Source: Bacillaceae bacterium JMAK1
Lineage (GTDB): Bacteria; Bacillota; Bacilli; Bacillales; Marinococcaceae
Direction: 5' to 3'
DNA: 64,000 nucleotides
Assembly (NCBI GenBank): GCA_012970285.1
Contig: JIBW01000002.1
Location: 1,054,001-1,118,000 of the forward strand
Under the pieces are notes generated by a model. That model had not been told where the DNA came from. It did no database searches and was given only the letters and a program-made list of their open reading frames with translations. Both the position numbers and the translations under genes were made by a program. Positions 8,613 through 18,591 of the stretch are shown piece after piece. Within the stretch, counting starts at the first letter, position 1; every line of letters begins with the position of its first letter.

Positions 8613-8642
8613 TATAATGTTGCCGTGACGAGGCGTTTATAT
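8613..8642 (-). promoter_or_regulatory. Candidate sigma-F/sigma-G promoter of spoIVB
   Basis: On the minus strand CATTATA (8619-8613) fits the forespore -10 core CATnhTA. An ATATA element (8642-8638), four of five against GHATR, lies 18 bases upstream. SpoIVB is transcribed by sigma-F and sigma-G in B. subtilis, so the position is expected. Confidence 0.5.
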
Positions 8643-8656
8643 AACTGGCAAACAAC

Positions 8657-8685
8657 AAAAAAACCGACCTTTATTGGTCGGTTTT
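8657..8685 (-). terminator. Terminator after recN
   Basis: CCGACC and GGTCGG form a strong stem with a six-base loop, flanked on the minus strand by a long T-run. It separates recN from spoIVB. Confidence 0.85.
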
Positions 8686-8719
8686 ACAAAAAGGAAAGTT
8701 CGTCACTACGTGAATAAAC

Positions 8720-10438
8720 TTAGGATACCGTTTGTGAACGAGCAAACTCCAACAATTCTTCAGCATTTTCCTTCGTTTTCTTCGTCACTTCCGCTCCTGA
8801 CAACATTCTGGCAATTTCATTTACACGTAAACGATTGCTAAGCTCTGTCACAGATGTAGACACCCGTCCTTCATCTTCTCGCTTTTGAATGTAAAGATGC
8901 GTTGTTGCTAAAGCAGCCACTTGAGGTAAATGGGTAATGCAAAGCACTTGTGATTGGGAAGAGATCGCATAAATCTTCTCGCCGATCGCTTGAGCAACGC
9001 GACCACTTACGCCCGTATCGACTTCATCAAATATAAGTGACGTTCGCTCGCTTTGATTCGTAAGAATTCGTTTTAGGGCAAGCATAATTCGAGAAATCTC
9101 ACCGCCAGAAGCTACTTTGGCTAATGACTTCTCTGGTTCCCCTGGATTAGGCGATAAATAAAACTCTAAACGCTCTGCTCCATCTTCTGAAAGTACGACT
9201 TCTTGGTCATTTGCTTGAACCGTTAAGCCTCGAGAATGATCTTTGCATTGAACCGAAAACGTCGTTTTCTCCATATACAAATCTTGAAGTTCTTTTTCTA
9301 TCGCAGAAGAAAGTTGTGTCGCTGCGTTTTTGCGTTTTGTTGATAATTCTTTCGCTAATTGCACCGCTTGAATACCGACTTCTTCCAATCGCGATTCATA
9401 GTGAGAAATTCGTTCATCAAGATGCATCAGTTCTTGTGATTCATCTTCAATATTTTTGGCGTATTCTAATACGTCTTGCAGTGTTGAACCGTATTTACGC
9501 TTTAGTTGGTTTAATTCATCAAGTCGAGTCGTAATTTCATTCAGTCGTTCAGGATCAAAGTCGAGCTGTTCTAAATGATCCCGAAGGGCAAACGTCACTT
9601 CTTCTAATAAATAAAAATTCGAAGAAAGGGACTCATCTAGCTCACTTAATTCTTTATCAATTGCAGCTGCTTCATTAAGAGAAATCATCGCTTCTCGTAT
9701 GCTCTCAAGTCCACTACTCTCGCCATATAATGACTCAAATGCTTGTTGCAACTGAGAAAAAAGCTTCTCCATATTCGCCAATTTAAAACGTTCTCGTTCA
9801 AGTTCCTCGTCTTCGGATACGTTTACGTTCGCGTTTTGAATCTCTTCTAACTGATATTGAATTAAATCGAGTCGCTGGACATTTTCCCGGTCATTGTTTC
9901 GCAGTCGTTTTAGATCCGCTTGAATCGATTGTAACTCACGAAACGATTGTTGGTAGTTATCTTTAATCGCTTGTAAATCGCCACCTGCATACGTATCAAT
10001 CATGTGACTATGCTTGTCCATTTGTAATAACTCTTGATGTTCATGCTGACCGTGAATGTCAATTAACGTCTGACCGACGGCCCGTTGCATCGTAAGTGTC
10101 ACAAGTTGACCATTCACCCGACACGTACTCTTGCCCTTATCATTAATCTCTCGCTTAATAATGACCATTTCATCTTCAATTGAAATGCCTGCTTCATCCA
10201 AAATGTCGATGACAGGATGGTGCTTTGTCACTCGAAACAGTCCTTCAATTTCGGCTTTTTGACTGCCATATCGAACGAAATCTACGGATGAACGTCCACC
10301 TGCAAGCAGACCTAATGCATCGATAATAATGGATTTACCAGCACCAGTTTCTCCTGTTAATACCGTTAGTCCAGTCGAAAAAGACAAAGAAAGTTCATCG
10401 ATAATCGCAAAATTACGGATCGTCAACTCTTCAATCAT
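8720..10438 (-). CDS. recN: DNA repair protein RecN
   Basis: SMC-like ATPase that gathers at double-strand breaks and helps recombination. The Walker A motif GETGAGKS is at residues 29-36, long coiled-coil arms run from about 150 to 380, and the signature LAKVASGGEISRIMLAL with Walker B SLIFDEVDTGVSG lies near the C-terminus. It has 572 residues, close to the usual length. The gene lies 18 bases downstream of argR on the same strand, as in B. subtilis. Confidence 0.96.
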   Translation of the reverse strand: MIEELTIRNFAIIDELSLSFSTGLTVLTGETGAGKSIIIDALGLLAGGRSSVDFVRYGSQKAEIEGLFRVTKHHPVIDILDEAGISIEDEMVIIKREINDKGKSTCRVNGQLVTLTMQRAVGQTLIDIHGQHEHQELLQMDKHSHMIDTYAGGDLQAIKDNYQQSFRELQSIQADLKRLRNNDRENVQRLDLIQYQLEEIQNANVNVSEDEELERERFKLANMEKLFSQLQQAFESLYGESSGLESIREAMISLNEAAAIDKELSELDESLSSNFYLLEEVTFALRDHLEQLDFDPERLNEITTRLDELNQLKRKYGSTLQDVLEYAKNIEDESQELMHLDERISHYESRLEEVGIQAVQLAKELSTKRKNAATQLSSAIEKELQDLYMEKTTFSVQCKDHSRGLTVQANDQEVVLSEDGAERLEFYLSPNPGEPEKSLAKVASGGEISRIMLALKRILTNQSERTSLIFDEVDTGVSGRVAQAIGEKIYAISSQSQVLCITHLPQVAALATTHLYIQKREDEGRVSTSVTELSNRLRVNEIARMLSGAEVTKKTKENAEELLEFARSQTVS

Positions 10439-10456
10439 GACTACACCTACTTCCTT

Positions 10457-10906
10457 TTACAACATCTCTAAAAACTTTGATGATACGACAGGTGCTTGTT
10501 CGGGGTCTTTACAAATCATTAAGATCGTATCGTCTCCACAAACCGTCCCCATAATCTCATCCCAATCTAAATGGTCAATAAGGGAACCGATCGCTTGCGC
10601 ATTCCCGGGTAACGTCTTCATAATGATAAAATGACTCGCTTGGTCAATGCTCACAAAACTATCAAACAAATTCCGACGCAACTTCTGTTCTGGGTTAAAG
10701 CGCTGGTCTGCTGGCAAGCTATACTTGTAATGCCCTTCAAGTGTTGGCACTTTCACGAGATGCAATTCTTTAATGTCTCTTGAAACGGTCGCTTGTGTTA
10801 CGTTAAAGCCCGCTGCTTTTAATTCATCAACGAGTTCCTCTTGTGTATCAATTGGTTTTGTATTTATTAATTCTCTAATTTTAACGTGTCGTTGTCCTTT
10901 AGTCAC
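10457..10906 (-). CDS. argR: Arginine repressor/activator ArgR (AhrC)
   Basis: Arginine-sensing regulator of arginine biosynthesis and catabolism. The N-terminal winged helix carries [17 protein letters not shown]; the C-terminal oligomerisation and arginine-binding domain has [13 protein letters not shown] and the [10 protein letters not shown] motif. The GTG at 10906 with AAGGAGGAAGG upstream gives 149 residues, the family length; a longer in-frame start at 10951 adds an atypical leader and is less likely. Its presence is relevant to rocF, rocD and rocR elsewhere in this window, which relatives control partly through AhrC. Confidence 0.95.
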   Translation of the reverse strand: MTKGQRHVKIRELINTKPIDTQEELVDELKAAGFNVTQATVSRDIKELHLVKVPTLEGHYKYSLPADQRFNPEQKLRRNLFDSFVSIDQASHFIIMKTLPGNAQAIGSLIDHLDWDEIMGTVCGDDTILMICKDPEQAPVVSSKFLEML

Positions 10907-11017
10907 GACTGCCTTCCTCCTTGACACAAGAAAGTACAAGTGCACCTTCATGTTTGACTTTCATTGATGATTATACCGATTTTTGTATAATTAAACAACA
11001 ATCGTCAACAATGAACC

Positions 11018-11821
11018 TCATTTATGCGCATCTTGTACTACTTGAATGATCTTTTGATCAGTTATTTGATTAGAAGTTGGCATTTTAGACAAGTAAAGTA
11101 AGAATTCTACGTTCCCACCTGCACCTGTAATCGGAGAGACGTCTAGACCTTTCGCATAGAGTTGATTCGAAAAAGCAAAATCAATCACTTCTTGAATAAC
11201 ACGTTTATGGATTTTCGCATCACGAACAATCCCCTTCTTACCAACCTCTTCACGACCAGCTTCAAATTGTGGCTTAATAAGAACGACGGCTTGACCGCTC
11301 TCTTTAAGAATGCGCGCCATCGGCTGGAAGATATGTTTTAGCGAAATAAATGAAACGTCGCAAACCGCAAAGTCGGGTTGGCCACTCTTGAAATCCTCCG
11401 CATTCGCATACCTAAAGTTCATGCGCTCCATCACATGCACCCGCTCATCAGAACGGAGCTTCCAATGAAGTTGGTTATATCCTACATCAACCGCATAGAC
11501 TTCTTTTGCACCGTTTTGTAAGGCGCAATCGGTGAACCCACCCGTCGATGCTCCAACATCTAAAATTAACTGTTCCGCTAGGTCAAGATTAAATGATTGG
11601 ATGGCTTTTTCTAGTTTTAGTCCGCCGCGACTTACGTATGCACATTCTTCACCTTTTACATGAAGCGTCGTTGAAGCATCAATCTTCGTGCCTGGTTTAT
11701 CAATTCGTTCAAAATCAGAATAAACGAGACCAGCCATAATTGACCGTCTCGCTTTTTCCCGTGTATCAATGAGTCCTCGTTCGACGAGAAGTATATCTAC
11801 ACGTTCTTTTTTATTCGCCAT
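11018..11821 (-). CDS. yqxC: TlyA-family rRNA 2'-O-methyltransferase-like protein YqxC
   Basis: 267 residues: an S4 RNA-binding domain (about 6-66, VDILLVERGLIDTREKAR) followed by an FtsJ-like Rossmann methyltransferase domain with the SAM motif ILDVGASTGGFTDCAL and later KPQFEAGREEVGKKG. TlyA methylates rRNA in mycobacteria; the Bacillus homologue is proposed to act on ribosomal RNA but has no settled substrate. It starts two bases after the dxs stop, so it is translationally close to dxs and part of the same operon. Confidence 0.92.
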   Translation of the reverse strand: MANKKERVDILLVERGLIDTREKARRSIMAGLVYSDFERIDKPGTKIDASTTLHVKGEECAYVSRGGLKLEKAIQSFNLDLAEQLILDVGASTGGFTDCALQNGAKEVYAVDVGYNQLHWKLRSDERVHVMERMNFRYANAEDFKSGQPDFAVCDVSFISLKHIFQPMARILKESGQAVVLIKPQFEAGREEVGKKGIVRDAKIHKRVIQEVIDFAFSNQLYAKGLDVSPITGAGGNVEFLLYLSKMPTSNQITDQKIIQVVQDAHK

Positions 11822-11823
11822 GG

Positions 11824-13713
11824 TTACGCTCTTTTCATTTTGCTAGGGATTAACTGTTTTAATTCATTAATCACTTCAGAAGTTGTTAATCCGAGCTCTT
11901 CATAGATTAAACCTACACTACCGTGCTCAATATAGCGATCTGGAATTCCCATTCGCTTCACTGGCATTGAAGCGAGTTGTTCGTCATGTAAGAACTCAAG
12001 CACAGCACTTCCAAAGCCTCCGAGTAAAGCTGCTTCTTCAATCGTTAGAATCGGTAAGCCTTCTTCACCAATTTCACGAAGTTGCTTTTCATCGAGTGGC
12101 TTTGCAGAGTTTGCATTCACAACACGTACAGAAACACCGTTTTGTTCCATATACTCTGCTGCTTCTTCCGCTAATGGAAGCATCGTTCCGAAAGATAAAA
12201 TGACAGCGTCATTACCTTCTTTAACGACTGGCCATTGTCCAACCGGGACAGCTTGTAACTCTTCGTCCATATGAACACCATAGCCATTACCACGAGGGTA
12301 GCGTACAGCCATTGGGCCATCATCGTTCTTATAAGCCGTGTAGATCATATGTTGTAGTTCGTTTTCATCTTTTGGCATTAGAATCTTCATGTTCGGGAGA
12401 TGGCGCATATAGTTGATATCAAACACACCTTGATGAGTCTCTCCGTCACCGCCAACGAGTCCTGAACGATCAATTCCGAAAATCACGTTTAAGTTCTGTC
12501 TACACACGTCATGGACGAGTTGGTCATAGCCTCGTTGTAAAAACGTAGAATACACACCAAACACTGGCTTTAGTCCTTGTGTAGCAATTCCTGCGGCCAT
12601 TGTTGTTGCATGTTGTTCAGCAATCCCAACATCGAACATTCGGTCAGGAAACTTGCTCGCAAAGCGATCTAATTTCGTACCGCCTGGCATTGCGGCTGTA
12701 ATAGCAACCACACGCTCATCAGTTTCTGCAATCTTTGCGACCGTATCACTAAATACCGCACTGTATGCTGGAGGACCAGACTTCTTTTGCATGTCCCCAG
12801 ATTCAATTGCGTAAGGACCAGGTCCGTGCCACGCACCACTTGCATCGAGTTCTGCTGGTTCATAGCCTTTTCCTTTTTTCGTGAGGACGTGTAAGATTAC
12901 TGGACCTTTCGTCTTCTTTGCATATTGAATATGGCGATGAAGATCGTCAAAGTCATGACCGTCAATCGGTCCGTAATACGTAAAGCCCATTTCTTCAAAG
13001 AACATTCCCTTTGATAGCAAGTACTTTAAGCTATCTTTAAGACGTTCTGCTGTAGAAGAGATTGGACCGCCAAGCGCTGGGATCTTCTTGATTAAGTACT
13101 CCAAGTCTTCTTTCGTACGCTTGTATCCGCCATTTGAACGGAGACGTCCAAGGATATTGTGAAGCGCACCGACATTTGGAGCAATCGACATTTCATTGTC
13201 ATTTAGAACGACGGTCAAATCCACTTGCTCATGGCCGATATGGTTAAGCGCCTCAAGGGCCATTCCACCTGTTAACGCCCCATCACCAATAACCGGAACA
13301 ACGTGGAACTGCTCTTTCTTAATGTCACGTGCGAGCGCCATTCCCATTGCAGCAGAAAGGGACGTCGAACTATGACCTGCTTCCCAAACGTCATGTTCAC
13401 TTTCAGACATTTTTGGGTAGCCGCACAAGCCTTGATATTGCTTTAGCGTATCAAAACGATCGGCTCTACCCGTCAAAATCTTATGAACGTACGCTTGATG
13501 ACCGACATCAAACAAAAATTTATCCGTTGGGCTTTCGTACATTTTATGGAGCATTAACGTCAGTTCGACAACTCCAAGGTTAGGACCTAAATGTCCACCA
13601 GTAACGGATAATTTGTTCACGAGAAATGAACGAATTTCAGTTGCAAGTTCTTTTAATTGTTTCGTCGAATAACTTCTTAAAAACTCGGGATCTTGAATGG
13701 CTTCTAAATTCAT
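11824..13713 (-). CDS. dxs: 1-deoxy-D-xylulose-5-phosphate synthase
   Basis: First step of the MEP isoprenoid pathway: pyruvate plus glyceraldehyde 3-phosphate to DXP, with thiamine diphosphate. Motifs: [13 protein letters not shown] near the N-terminus, the TPP motif [17 protein letters not shown], the catalytic Glu in [15 protein letters not shown] and the C-terminal transketolase domain. It has 629 residues, normal length. It precedes yqxC and follows ispA, so two isoprenoid genes sit in one cluster. Confidence 0.96.
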   Translation of the reverse strand: MNLEAIQDPEFLRSYSTKQLKELATEIRSFLVNKLSVTGGHLGPNLGVVELTLMLHKMYESPTDKFLFDVGHQAYVHKILTGRADRFDTLKQYQGLCGYPKMSESEHDVWEAGHSSTSLSAAMGMALARDIKKEQFHVVPVIGDGALTGGMALEALNHIGHEQVDLTVVLNDNEMSIAPNVGALHNILGRLRSNGGYKRTKEDLEYLIKKIPALGGPISSTAERLKDSLKYLLSKGMFFEEMGFTYYGPIDGHDFDDLHRHIQYAKKTKGPVILHVLTKKGKGYEPAELDASGAWHGPGPYAIESGDMQKKSGPPAYSAVFSDTVAKIAETDERVVAITAAMPGGTKLDRFASKFPDRMFDVGIAEQHATTMAAGIATQGLKPVFGVYSTFLQRGYDQLVHDVCRQNLNVIFGIDRSGLVGGDGETHQGVFDINYMRHLPNMKILMPKDENELQHMIYTAYKNDDGPMAVRYPRGNGYGVHMDEELQAVPVGQWPVVKEGNDAVILSFGTMLPLAEEAAEYMEQNGVSVRVVNANSAKPLDEKQLREIGEEGLPILTIEEAALLGGFGSAVLEFLHDEQLASMPVKRMGIPDRYIEHGSVGLIYEELGLTTSEVINELKQLIPSKMKRA

Positions 13714-13842
13714 GCCTTATCCCCACTTTCTTTATAAAATCAGCGATGATTTGTTAGTATTCTACAATCCTTAACAATCCATGTGTTGTCCCTTATTGTA
13801 CTTTTTCTTAGTCAAAAAAGCCAACGAAAAGAGTTTACACGT

Positions 13843-14736
13843 TTATCGGTCTCGTTTTGCTACATAATGAAGAATTTGTAATAAATCATCTGCCTCAATC
13901 GACAATCGCTCAAGTGCATCTTCAGCAGTGGTAATATGTTGATTGAGTTTCTCTTTTGCACCATCTAGCGTTAACAAGCTAGGGTAAGTACTCTTTTTAT
14001 TGGACGTATCACTACCCGTTGGCTTGCCAATGAGTGCTTCGTCACCTTCAATGTCCAAAATATCATCTTTAATTTGAAAAGCAAGACCTAAATGTTTGGC
14101 AAATGAACGAAGGTATTCAAGGTCTCTCTCTGGTGCTTGACCAATAATTCCCCCAGCTTCCACTGCAAATTCTAAGAGTGCACCGGTTTTGTGGCGATGA
14201 ATCCATTCAAGTTCTGAAAGGGTTAACGTGCGATCCTCTCCTTCAATGTCTTCAACCTGACCGCCAACCATTCCACGAGCTCCACTCGCTTCTGATAAGC
14301 GCTTTGTGAGCCATAACAAGTCACGAGGAGTCATTTCATCTTCAGCGATTGAACTAATGAGTGCAAAGCTTTCCGTTAAAAGAGCATCTCCCGCTAGAAT
14401 CGCAAATGCTTCGCCGTAGACGCGATGGTTCGTCGGTTTTCCTCTGCGATAGTCATCATCATCCATACTCGGTAAATCATCATGGATGAGTGAGTATGTG
14501 TGAATCATTTCGAGTGCTGCTCCAACGTTATACGCCGCTTGTGATACATTGCCATAACTTTTGGCAGTGGCAACGAGGAGAATTGGACGGATCCTCTTCC
14601 CCCCTGCGTTTAACGAATAAAGCATCGCTTCTTTAATTTGCTGTGGACAATCAATACTATTGATGTGATCAATCATCGTTTTTGTTATGACAGGCACATG
14701 TTCCTGTAGTAAGCGCTCAACCGCAGTATTTGTCAC
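13843..14736 (-). CDS. ispA: Farnesyl diphosphate synthase (short-chain prenyl transferase)
   Basis: Condenses IPP with DMAPP and GPP to farnesyl diphosphate. Both aspartate-rich motifs are present: [19 protein letters not shown] (first, with two extra residues typical of bacterial type) and [13 protein letters not shown] (second). It has 297 residues. Its start overlaps the xseB stop by four bases (ATGA arrangement), showing cotranscription with exonuclease VII genes, as in relatives. Confidence 0.95.
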   Translation of the reverse strand: MTNTAVERLLQEHVPVITKTMIDHINSIDCPQQIKEAMLYSLNAGGKRIRPILLVATAKSYGNVSQAAYNVGAALEMIHTYSLIHDDLPSMDDDDYRRGKPTNHRVYGEAFAILAGDALLTESFALISSIAEDEMTPRDLLWLTKRLSEASGARGMVGGQVEDIEGEDRTLTLSELEWIHRHKTGALLEFAVEAGGIIGQAPERDLEYLRSFAKHLGLAFQIKDDILDIEGDEALIGKPTGSDTSNKKSTYPSLLTLDGAKEKLNQHITTAEDALERLSIEADDLLQILHYVAKRDR

Positions 14737-14984
14737 GTGCGATCCTCCTCACTGATTTGAAAAGACTCTACTTCCCCATCTTCATTAACGATTTGGTCCA
14801 TCTTCTTTTCAACATTTTGGAGTTGTTCATGACATTGTTTTGACAATTTCATGCCTTGTTGATACATATCAATCGCTTGTTCAAGCGGGACATCGCCAGC
14901 TTCTAGTTGATTAATAATTTCTTCAAGATTCGTCATCGCTTGTTCAAATGTCAGCTTCTCATCATTGGTTGTTTGGTTCGTCAC
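14733..14984 (-). CDS. xseB: Exodeoxyribonuclease VII small subunit
   Basis: 83 residues with the XseB pattern [26 protein letters not shown] (positions 11 on; the key part is FEQAMxxLExIVxxLExG) and an acidic tail. Binds XseA to form the single-strand-specific exonuclease VII. It overlaps xseA by 23 bases and ispA by four, so translation of the three genes is probably coupled. Confidence 0.93.
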   Translation of the reverse strand: MTNQTTNDEKLTFEQAMTNLEEIINQLEAGDVPLEQAIDMYQQGMKLSKQCHEQLQNVEKKMDQIVNEDGEVESFQISEEDRT

Positions 14985-16350
14985 GGTGCTCTACTCCTTT
15001 CAACATCCCGCCCGGGTTGTTTCGTATTTCTTTAACTACACCTTCGATCTGCCCATCTTGTACATGAACGGTCATCGCATCACCAACACTTACATCGGCT
15101 GCTTTCGTTACAAGTTCTTCATTAGAATATGTCGCTGAATACCCACGCTTAAGCGTTCCTAACGGATTGAGAATCGTTAGTTTTGCAATAAGCTGATCAT
15201 ATCGATTGGCTTTTTCAGAGTACTGATGATGTAAGGCGCGATGTAGCTTGTCATCTAAGCGTTGTAACGCTTCTGTCTTCTGTTGATACAGCTCATATGG
15301 ATTTACCCGTTCGAGGCGTTTAAGTAACTGATCTTCGTACTGTTTACGCTCCGTTACAAGTCGCTTCGTTACCCGCTTTAACTGCTCCAACGAACGATCA
15401 AGTTCTTGTTCTTTCTGACGTAGCAGTTGGGCCGGATACTTAAAGGCATATGAAGACTGAAAACGACGTAACCGATCTTTCTTAATAACGATTTGTTGGT
15501 CCGCGGCTTTTTGTAACCGTCGATGGTTTACGAGTAATTTATCGTTCCATTCTTGTAAAGAAGGAACGGCTAGCTCAGCAGCTGCTGTCGGCGTAGCGGC
15601 ACGAACGTCCGCCACAAAATCGTGCAATGTCACATCGGTTTCATGGCCAACGGCTGAGATAATTGGCGTGTTTAATGAATGGGTCGTTTTAACAAGTTCT
15701 TCATCATTAAATGCCCAAAGCTCCTCGATGGAACCTCCTCCACGACCAGCGATTATAACGTCTGCTTGACTTTGGTCTGCTTGTCTTAACGCACGAATAA
15801 TGGATGGAACCGCATTAGGTCCTTGAACAGCAACAGGATAAAGTGTAATAGAAGCAATCGGATAACGTCGTTTAATCGTCGTATAAATATCTCGAATAAC
15901 AGCGCCGGTTTTAGATGTTACGACGGCAACTTCTTTAGGAAAACGAGGCAACGGCTTTTTTAACGTTGGATCAAAATAACCTTCACGCTCCAACTTCCCT
16001 TTTAATTGCTCATAAGCAAGATAAAGTTGTCCAATACCATCTGGTTCCATTTGCTTTACATACAACTGATATTGACCATACGGTTCATACACAGATATAT
16101 TGCCAGAAATGAACACTTTCATTCCATTTTCTGGTTGAAAACGTAAAGCGCGATTATTTCCTGCAAACATAACAGCAGAAATTCGCGCTCGATCGTCTTT
16201 TAACGTGAAGTACATATGTCCACGACTATGGTGTTTAAAGTTTGAAATCTCACCGTAAATGAATACGCGCTCCAATGAAGGGCTCGTCTCAAGCAACGTT
16301 TTAATTTGCCTTGTAACTTGTGTGACGGATTGATGCTTATGTTCTGACAT
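14962..16350 (-). CDS. xseA: Exodeoxyribonuclease VII large subunit
   Basis: 462 residues: an N-terminal OB-fold for single-stranded DNA (about 1-105, with [20 protein letters not shown]), the catalytic domain with [11 protein letters not shown] and [16 protein letters not shown], then a long coiled-coil region (about 270-400) that carries XseB. Degrades single-stranded DNA in repair. Its first base touches the last base of folD, again a tight operon. Confidence 0.95.
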   Translation of the reverse strand: MSEHKHQSVTQVTRQIKTLLETSPSLERVFIYGEISNFKHHSRGHMYFTLKDDRARISAVMFAGNNRALRFQPENGMKVFISGNISVYEPYGQYQLYVKQMEPDGIGQLYLAYEQLKGKLEREGYFDPTLKKPLPRFPKEVAVVTSKTGAVIRDIYTTIKRRYPIASITLYPVAVQGPNAVPSIIRALRQADQSQADVIIAGRGGGSIEELWAFNDEELVKTTHSLNTPIISAVGHETDVTLHDFVADVRAATPTAAAELAVPSLQEWNDKLLVNHRRLQKAADQQIVIKKDRLRRFQSSYAFKYPAQLLRQKEQELDRSLEQLKRVTKRLVTERKQYEDQLLKRLERVNPYELYQQKTEALQRLDDKLHRALHHQYSEKANRYDQLIAKLTILNPLGTLKRGYSATYSNEELVTKAADVSVGDAMTVHVQDGQIEGVVKEIRNNPGGMLKGVEHRDEPNNQ

Positions 16351-17201
16351 TACAGCGAGCCCAACCTTCTAGCTGCGAGCACTGTGTTGTGTAAAAGCAT
16401 CGTGATTGTCATCGGACCTACTCCGCCTGGAACCGGTGTAATCCACCCTGCAATTTCTTTAACCTCATCAAATTGCACGTCACCGATTAACTTTCCATCA
16501 ACTCGGTTAACACCGACATCAATGACACATGCTCCTGGTTTAACTCCTTCAACACCGATCATTTGTGGTCTACCTACAGCGGCAATTAAAATATCTGCTT
16601 CTAATGTATGTTTGTTTAAGTCTTTGGTTTTTGAATGACAATACGTAACCGTTGCGTTTTCATTCAACAGAAGTTGTCCAACAGGTTTACCAACGAGGTT
16701 ACTTCGCCCGACAACGACCGCATGTTTGCCTTCAATTTCAATGCCAGTCAACTTGAGCATTTCAATGATGCCAAGGGGGGTGCACGGTACAAACCCTTCT
16801 CCACCTGAAAGAAGTTGCCCGACGTTTTCTGGATGGAAGCCGTCAACATCTTTATGAGGGGATATCTCATCAAGTACGACAGTCTCATCGATATGTTTAG
16901 GTAACGGTAATTGTACGAGTATGCCATGCACAGAAGAATCTTCGTTTAACGAACGGATTTCTTCCACTAGCTCGGCTTCTGTGAATGTTTCCGGGTGTCT
17001 GTTAACGACAGACGTAATTCCGGCTTGTTCACACGCACGCTCTTTCCCTTTAACATAACTATGAGATGCGGGATCGTCTCCAATAAGAATTACTGCCAAA
17101 GAAGGTGTTGTACCTTGCTCGATCAATTGTTCAACGTCTTCTTTAATACGAGATCTTGTTGTTTTAGCTATCTCTTTACCGTCGATCAGATTCGCTGTCA
17201 T
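16350..17201 (-). CDS. folD: Bifunctional methylene-THF dehydrogenase/methenyl-THF cyclohydrolase
   Basis: Interconverts 5,10-methylene-, methenyl- and 10-formyl-tetrahydrofolate using NADP. The active-site YVxxK is at Tyr49-Lys53, followed by GILVQLPLPKH, the NADP segment VVGRSNLVGKPV and the C-terminal TPVPGGVGPMTI. It has 283 residues. The start overlaps the end of nusB by 26 bases. It supplies one-carbon units that the gcv system elsewhere in the window also feeds. Confidence 0.96.
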   Translation of the reverse strand: MTANLIDGKEIAKTTRSRIKEDVEQLIEQGTTPSLAVILIGDDPASHSYVKGKERACEQAGITSVVNRHPETFTEAELVEEIRSLNEDSSVHGILVQLPLPKHIDETVVLDEISPHKDVDGFHPENVGQLLSGGEGFVPCTPLGIIEMLKLTGIEIEGKHAVVVGRSNLVGKPVGQLLLNENATVTYCHSKTKDLNKHTLEADILIAAVGRPQMIGVEGVKPGACVIDVGVNRVDGKLIGDVQFDEVKEIAGWITPVPGGVGPMTITMLLHNTVLAARRLGSL

Positions 17202-17610
17202 TTTGAGTTCCCGCCTCTTTTGGATAGTTCTTTAAGATCGTAGCAAGCACTCCGTTTACGAATCGGCCTGCTTCTTCCTCACCGAATGCTTTCGCAGTGT
17301 TAATCGCTTCGTTCAGCGTTACGTGAGGTGGAATATCATCTCGATGCATCAACTCATACACTGCTAAGCGAAGCACAGCGAAATCGACATTGTTTAATCG
17401 TTCAACTGTCCAATGCTGCAGTTGTTCTTTGATTTGTGCATCAATGACGTCAAGGTTGTCCAACGTGCCTGGAATTACATTATCTAAATACTCATCACTG
17501 ATTTCATCTTCATCAAGCGCAAACCGGAGAGCTTCCTTCCAGTTTACGCCTGTCATTTCAACTTGAAAAAGAGCTTGTACAGCTCGAACTCTTGCCCATC
17601 TACGATTCAT
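17176..17610 (-). CDS. nusB: Transcription antitermination factor NusB
   Basis: 144-residue helical protein that binds boxA RNA with S10 (NusE) and promotes rRNA antitermination. Matches the NusB pattern: RRWARVRAVQALFQVE at the N-terminus, RLNNVDFAVLRLAVYEL, and VTLNEAINTAKAFGEEEAGRF near the end. It is 26 bases downstream of yqhY on the same strand, the conserved order. Confidence 0.94.
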   Translation of the reverse strand: MNRRWARVRAVQALFQVEMTGVNWKEALRFALDEDEISDEYLDNVIPGTLDNLDVIDAQIKEQLQHWTVERLNNVDFAVLRLAVYELMHRDDIPPHVTLNEAINTAKAFGEEEAGRFVNGVLATILKNYPKEAGTQNDSESDRR

Positions 17611-17636
17611 GCTTTACTCCTTTATTTGCGAGCGTA

Positions 17637-18056
17637 TTATTCTGATAGACGCTCGGGTACAAATGCTTCGTTCGCTTCTTCTTCTTTCTCAAAATGAATG
17701 CCAACGACATGCACATTGATGCTCTCAAGCGCAATGGCTGTCATCGTCTCGAGCGCTTGCTGGATGTTTTTTTGGACTTTAATAGCAACATCAGGAACAG
17801 AAATTCCGTAATACGCTACAACTGTAACATCAATCGTTACACCTTCTTCTCCAAGCTCTACTTTCACGCCCTTACCGTGCATCTTCTTACCGAAGCGTTC
17901 AGCAACGTCTGACGCAAAGTTGCCTCTTAACGTTGAAACACCTTCAATCTCTGATGCAGCAAGACCTGCAATGACTTCAATCACTTCAGGTGAGATTTCT
18001 ACCTTACCTAAATCATTCTCTTGTTCTTCAAGGTCAAGTAGTTGATATTCATTCAT
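17637..18056 (-). CDS. yqhY: Asp23/Gls24 family protein YqhY
   Basis: 139 residues with the Asp23 domain: EISPEVIEVIAGLAASEIEGV, then GKGVKVELGEEGVTIDV and VQKNIQQALETMT. In B. subtilis yqhY is cotranscribed with accB-accC and is linked to control of acetyl-CoA carboxylase; loss causes lipophilic aggregates and suppressor mutations in acc genes. Here accBC are not adjacent, which makes the retained gene notable. TTAGGAGGGC precedes the ATG at good spacing. Confidence 0.88.
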   Translation of the reverse strand: MNEYQLLDLEEQENDLGKVEISPEVIEVIAGLAASEIEGVSTLRGNFASDVAERFGKKMHGKGVKVELGEEGVTIDVTVVAYYGISVPDVAIKVQKNIQQALETMTAIALESINVHVVGIHFEKEEEANEAFVPERLSE

Positions 18057-18075
18057 AGTGTCGCCCTCCTAATCA

Positions 18076-18444
18076 TTACTCTTGATCGCTAGACTGTTCT
18101 TCAAGCTGTTTCTCTTGTTCTTCACGCAAACGATCCATTCGATAATGTCTGAATACTGGGTACTCCGAGAGATTGTCTGGAATCTTCTTCGTTTCAAGTA
18201 AAATGATTTTAACGATGTTTTTGTTTCTTGCCATATGATAACTCTCATCATATTCGTTTTCTTTCGTATATCGCTTCAAGCTATCATAATCTTCTTCTTG
18301 AATCGAAACAGGGTGAGGATTCTCCTCTGTTGCCTCTTCCACATAACCAACTTCAAATTCGACGATTTGAATGTTGTCGTTTTTTAAATTTCGTGTTTGT
18401 TCTAGTATTGACTTTGCACCTTCTGTTAAATCGTTCCATTCCAT
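18076..18444 (-). CDS. Hypothetical acidic/charged protein in place of accBC
   Basis: 122 residues, highly charged, no signal peptide or membrane segment, and an acidic-glutamine tail (REEQEKQLEEQSSDQE). I recognise no family. GGAG lies ten bases before the ATG, and the gene ends 19 bases before the yqhY start on the same strand, so it is likely transcribed with yqhY-nusB-folD. It occupies the position where relatives carry accB-accC, but shows no biotin-carrier or carboxylase motif (no MKM) and is not a remnant of them as far as can be seen. Confidence 0.65.
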   Translation of the reverse strand: MEWNDLTEGAKSILEQTRNLKNDNIQIVEFEVGYVEEATEENPHPVSIQEEDYDSLKRYTKENEYDESYHMARNKNIVKIILLETKKIPDNLSEYPVFRHYRMDRLREEQEKQLEEQSSDQE

Positions 18445-18545
18445 GAAGTGCCATCTCCTAACTTCTAACCATTACAAGGGTTTGTCATCAGTTGATTATA
18501 TCACGATAGATGAGCGATTTCACCTGTTAGGGAAAAACGATCATA

Positions 18546-18590
18546 AGAAAAGGGAATCACCGATCAATGATCGAATGATTCCCCTTTTCT
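18546..18590 (-). terminator. Terminator of the spoIIIA operon
   Basis: AGAAAAGGGGAATCA and TGATTCCCTTTTCT pair around a loop containing CGATCATTGATCG; the minus-strand copy is followed by TTATG. It starts immediately past the spoIIIAH stop. Confidence 0.75.
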
Positions 18591-18591
18591 A

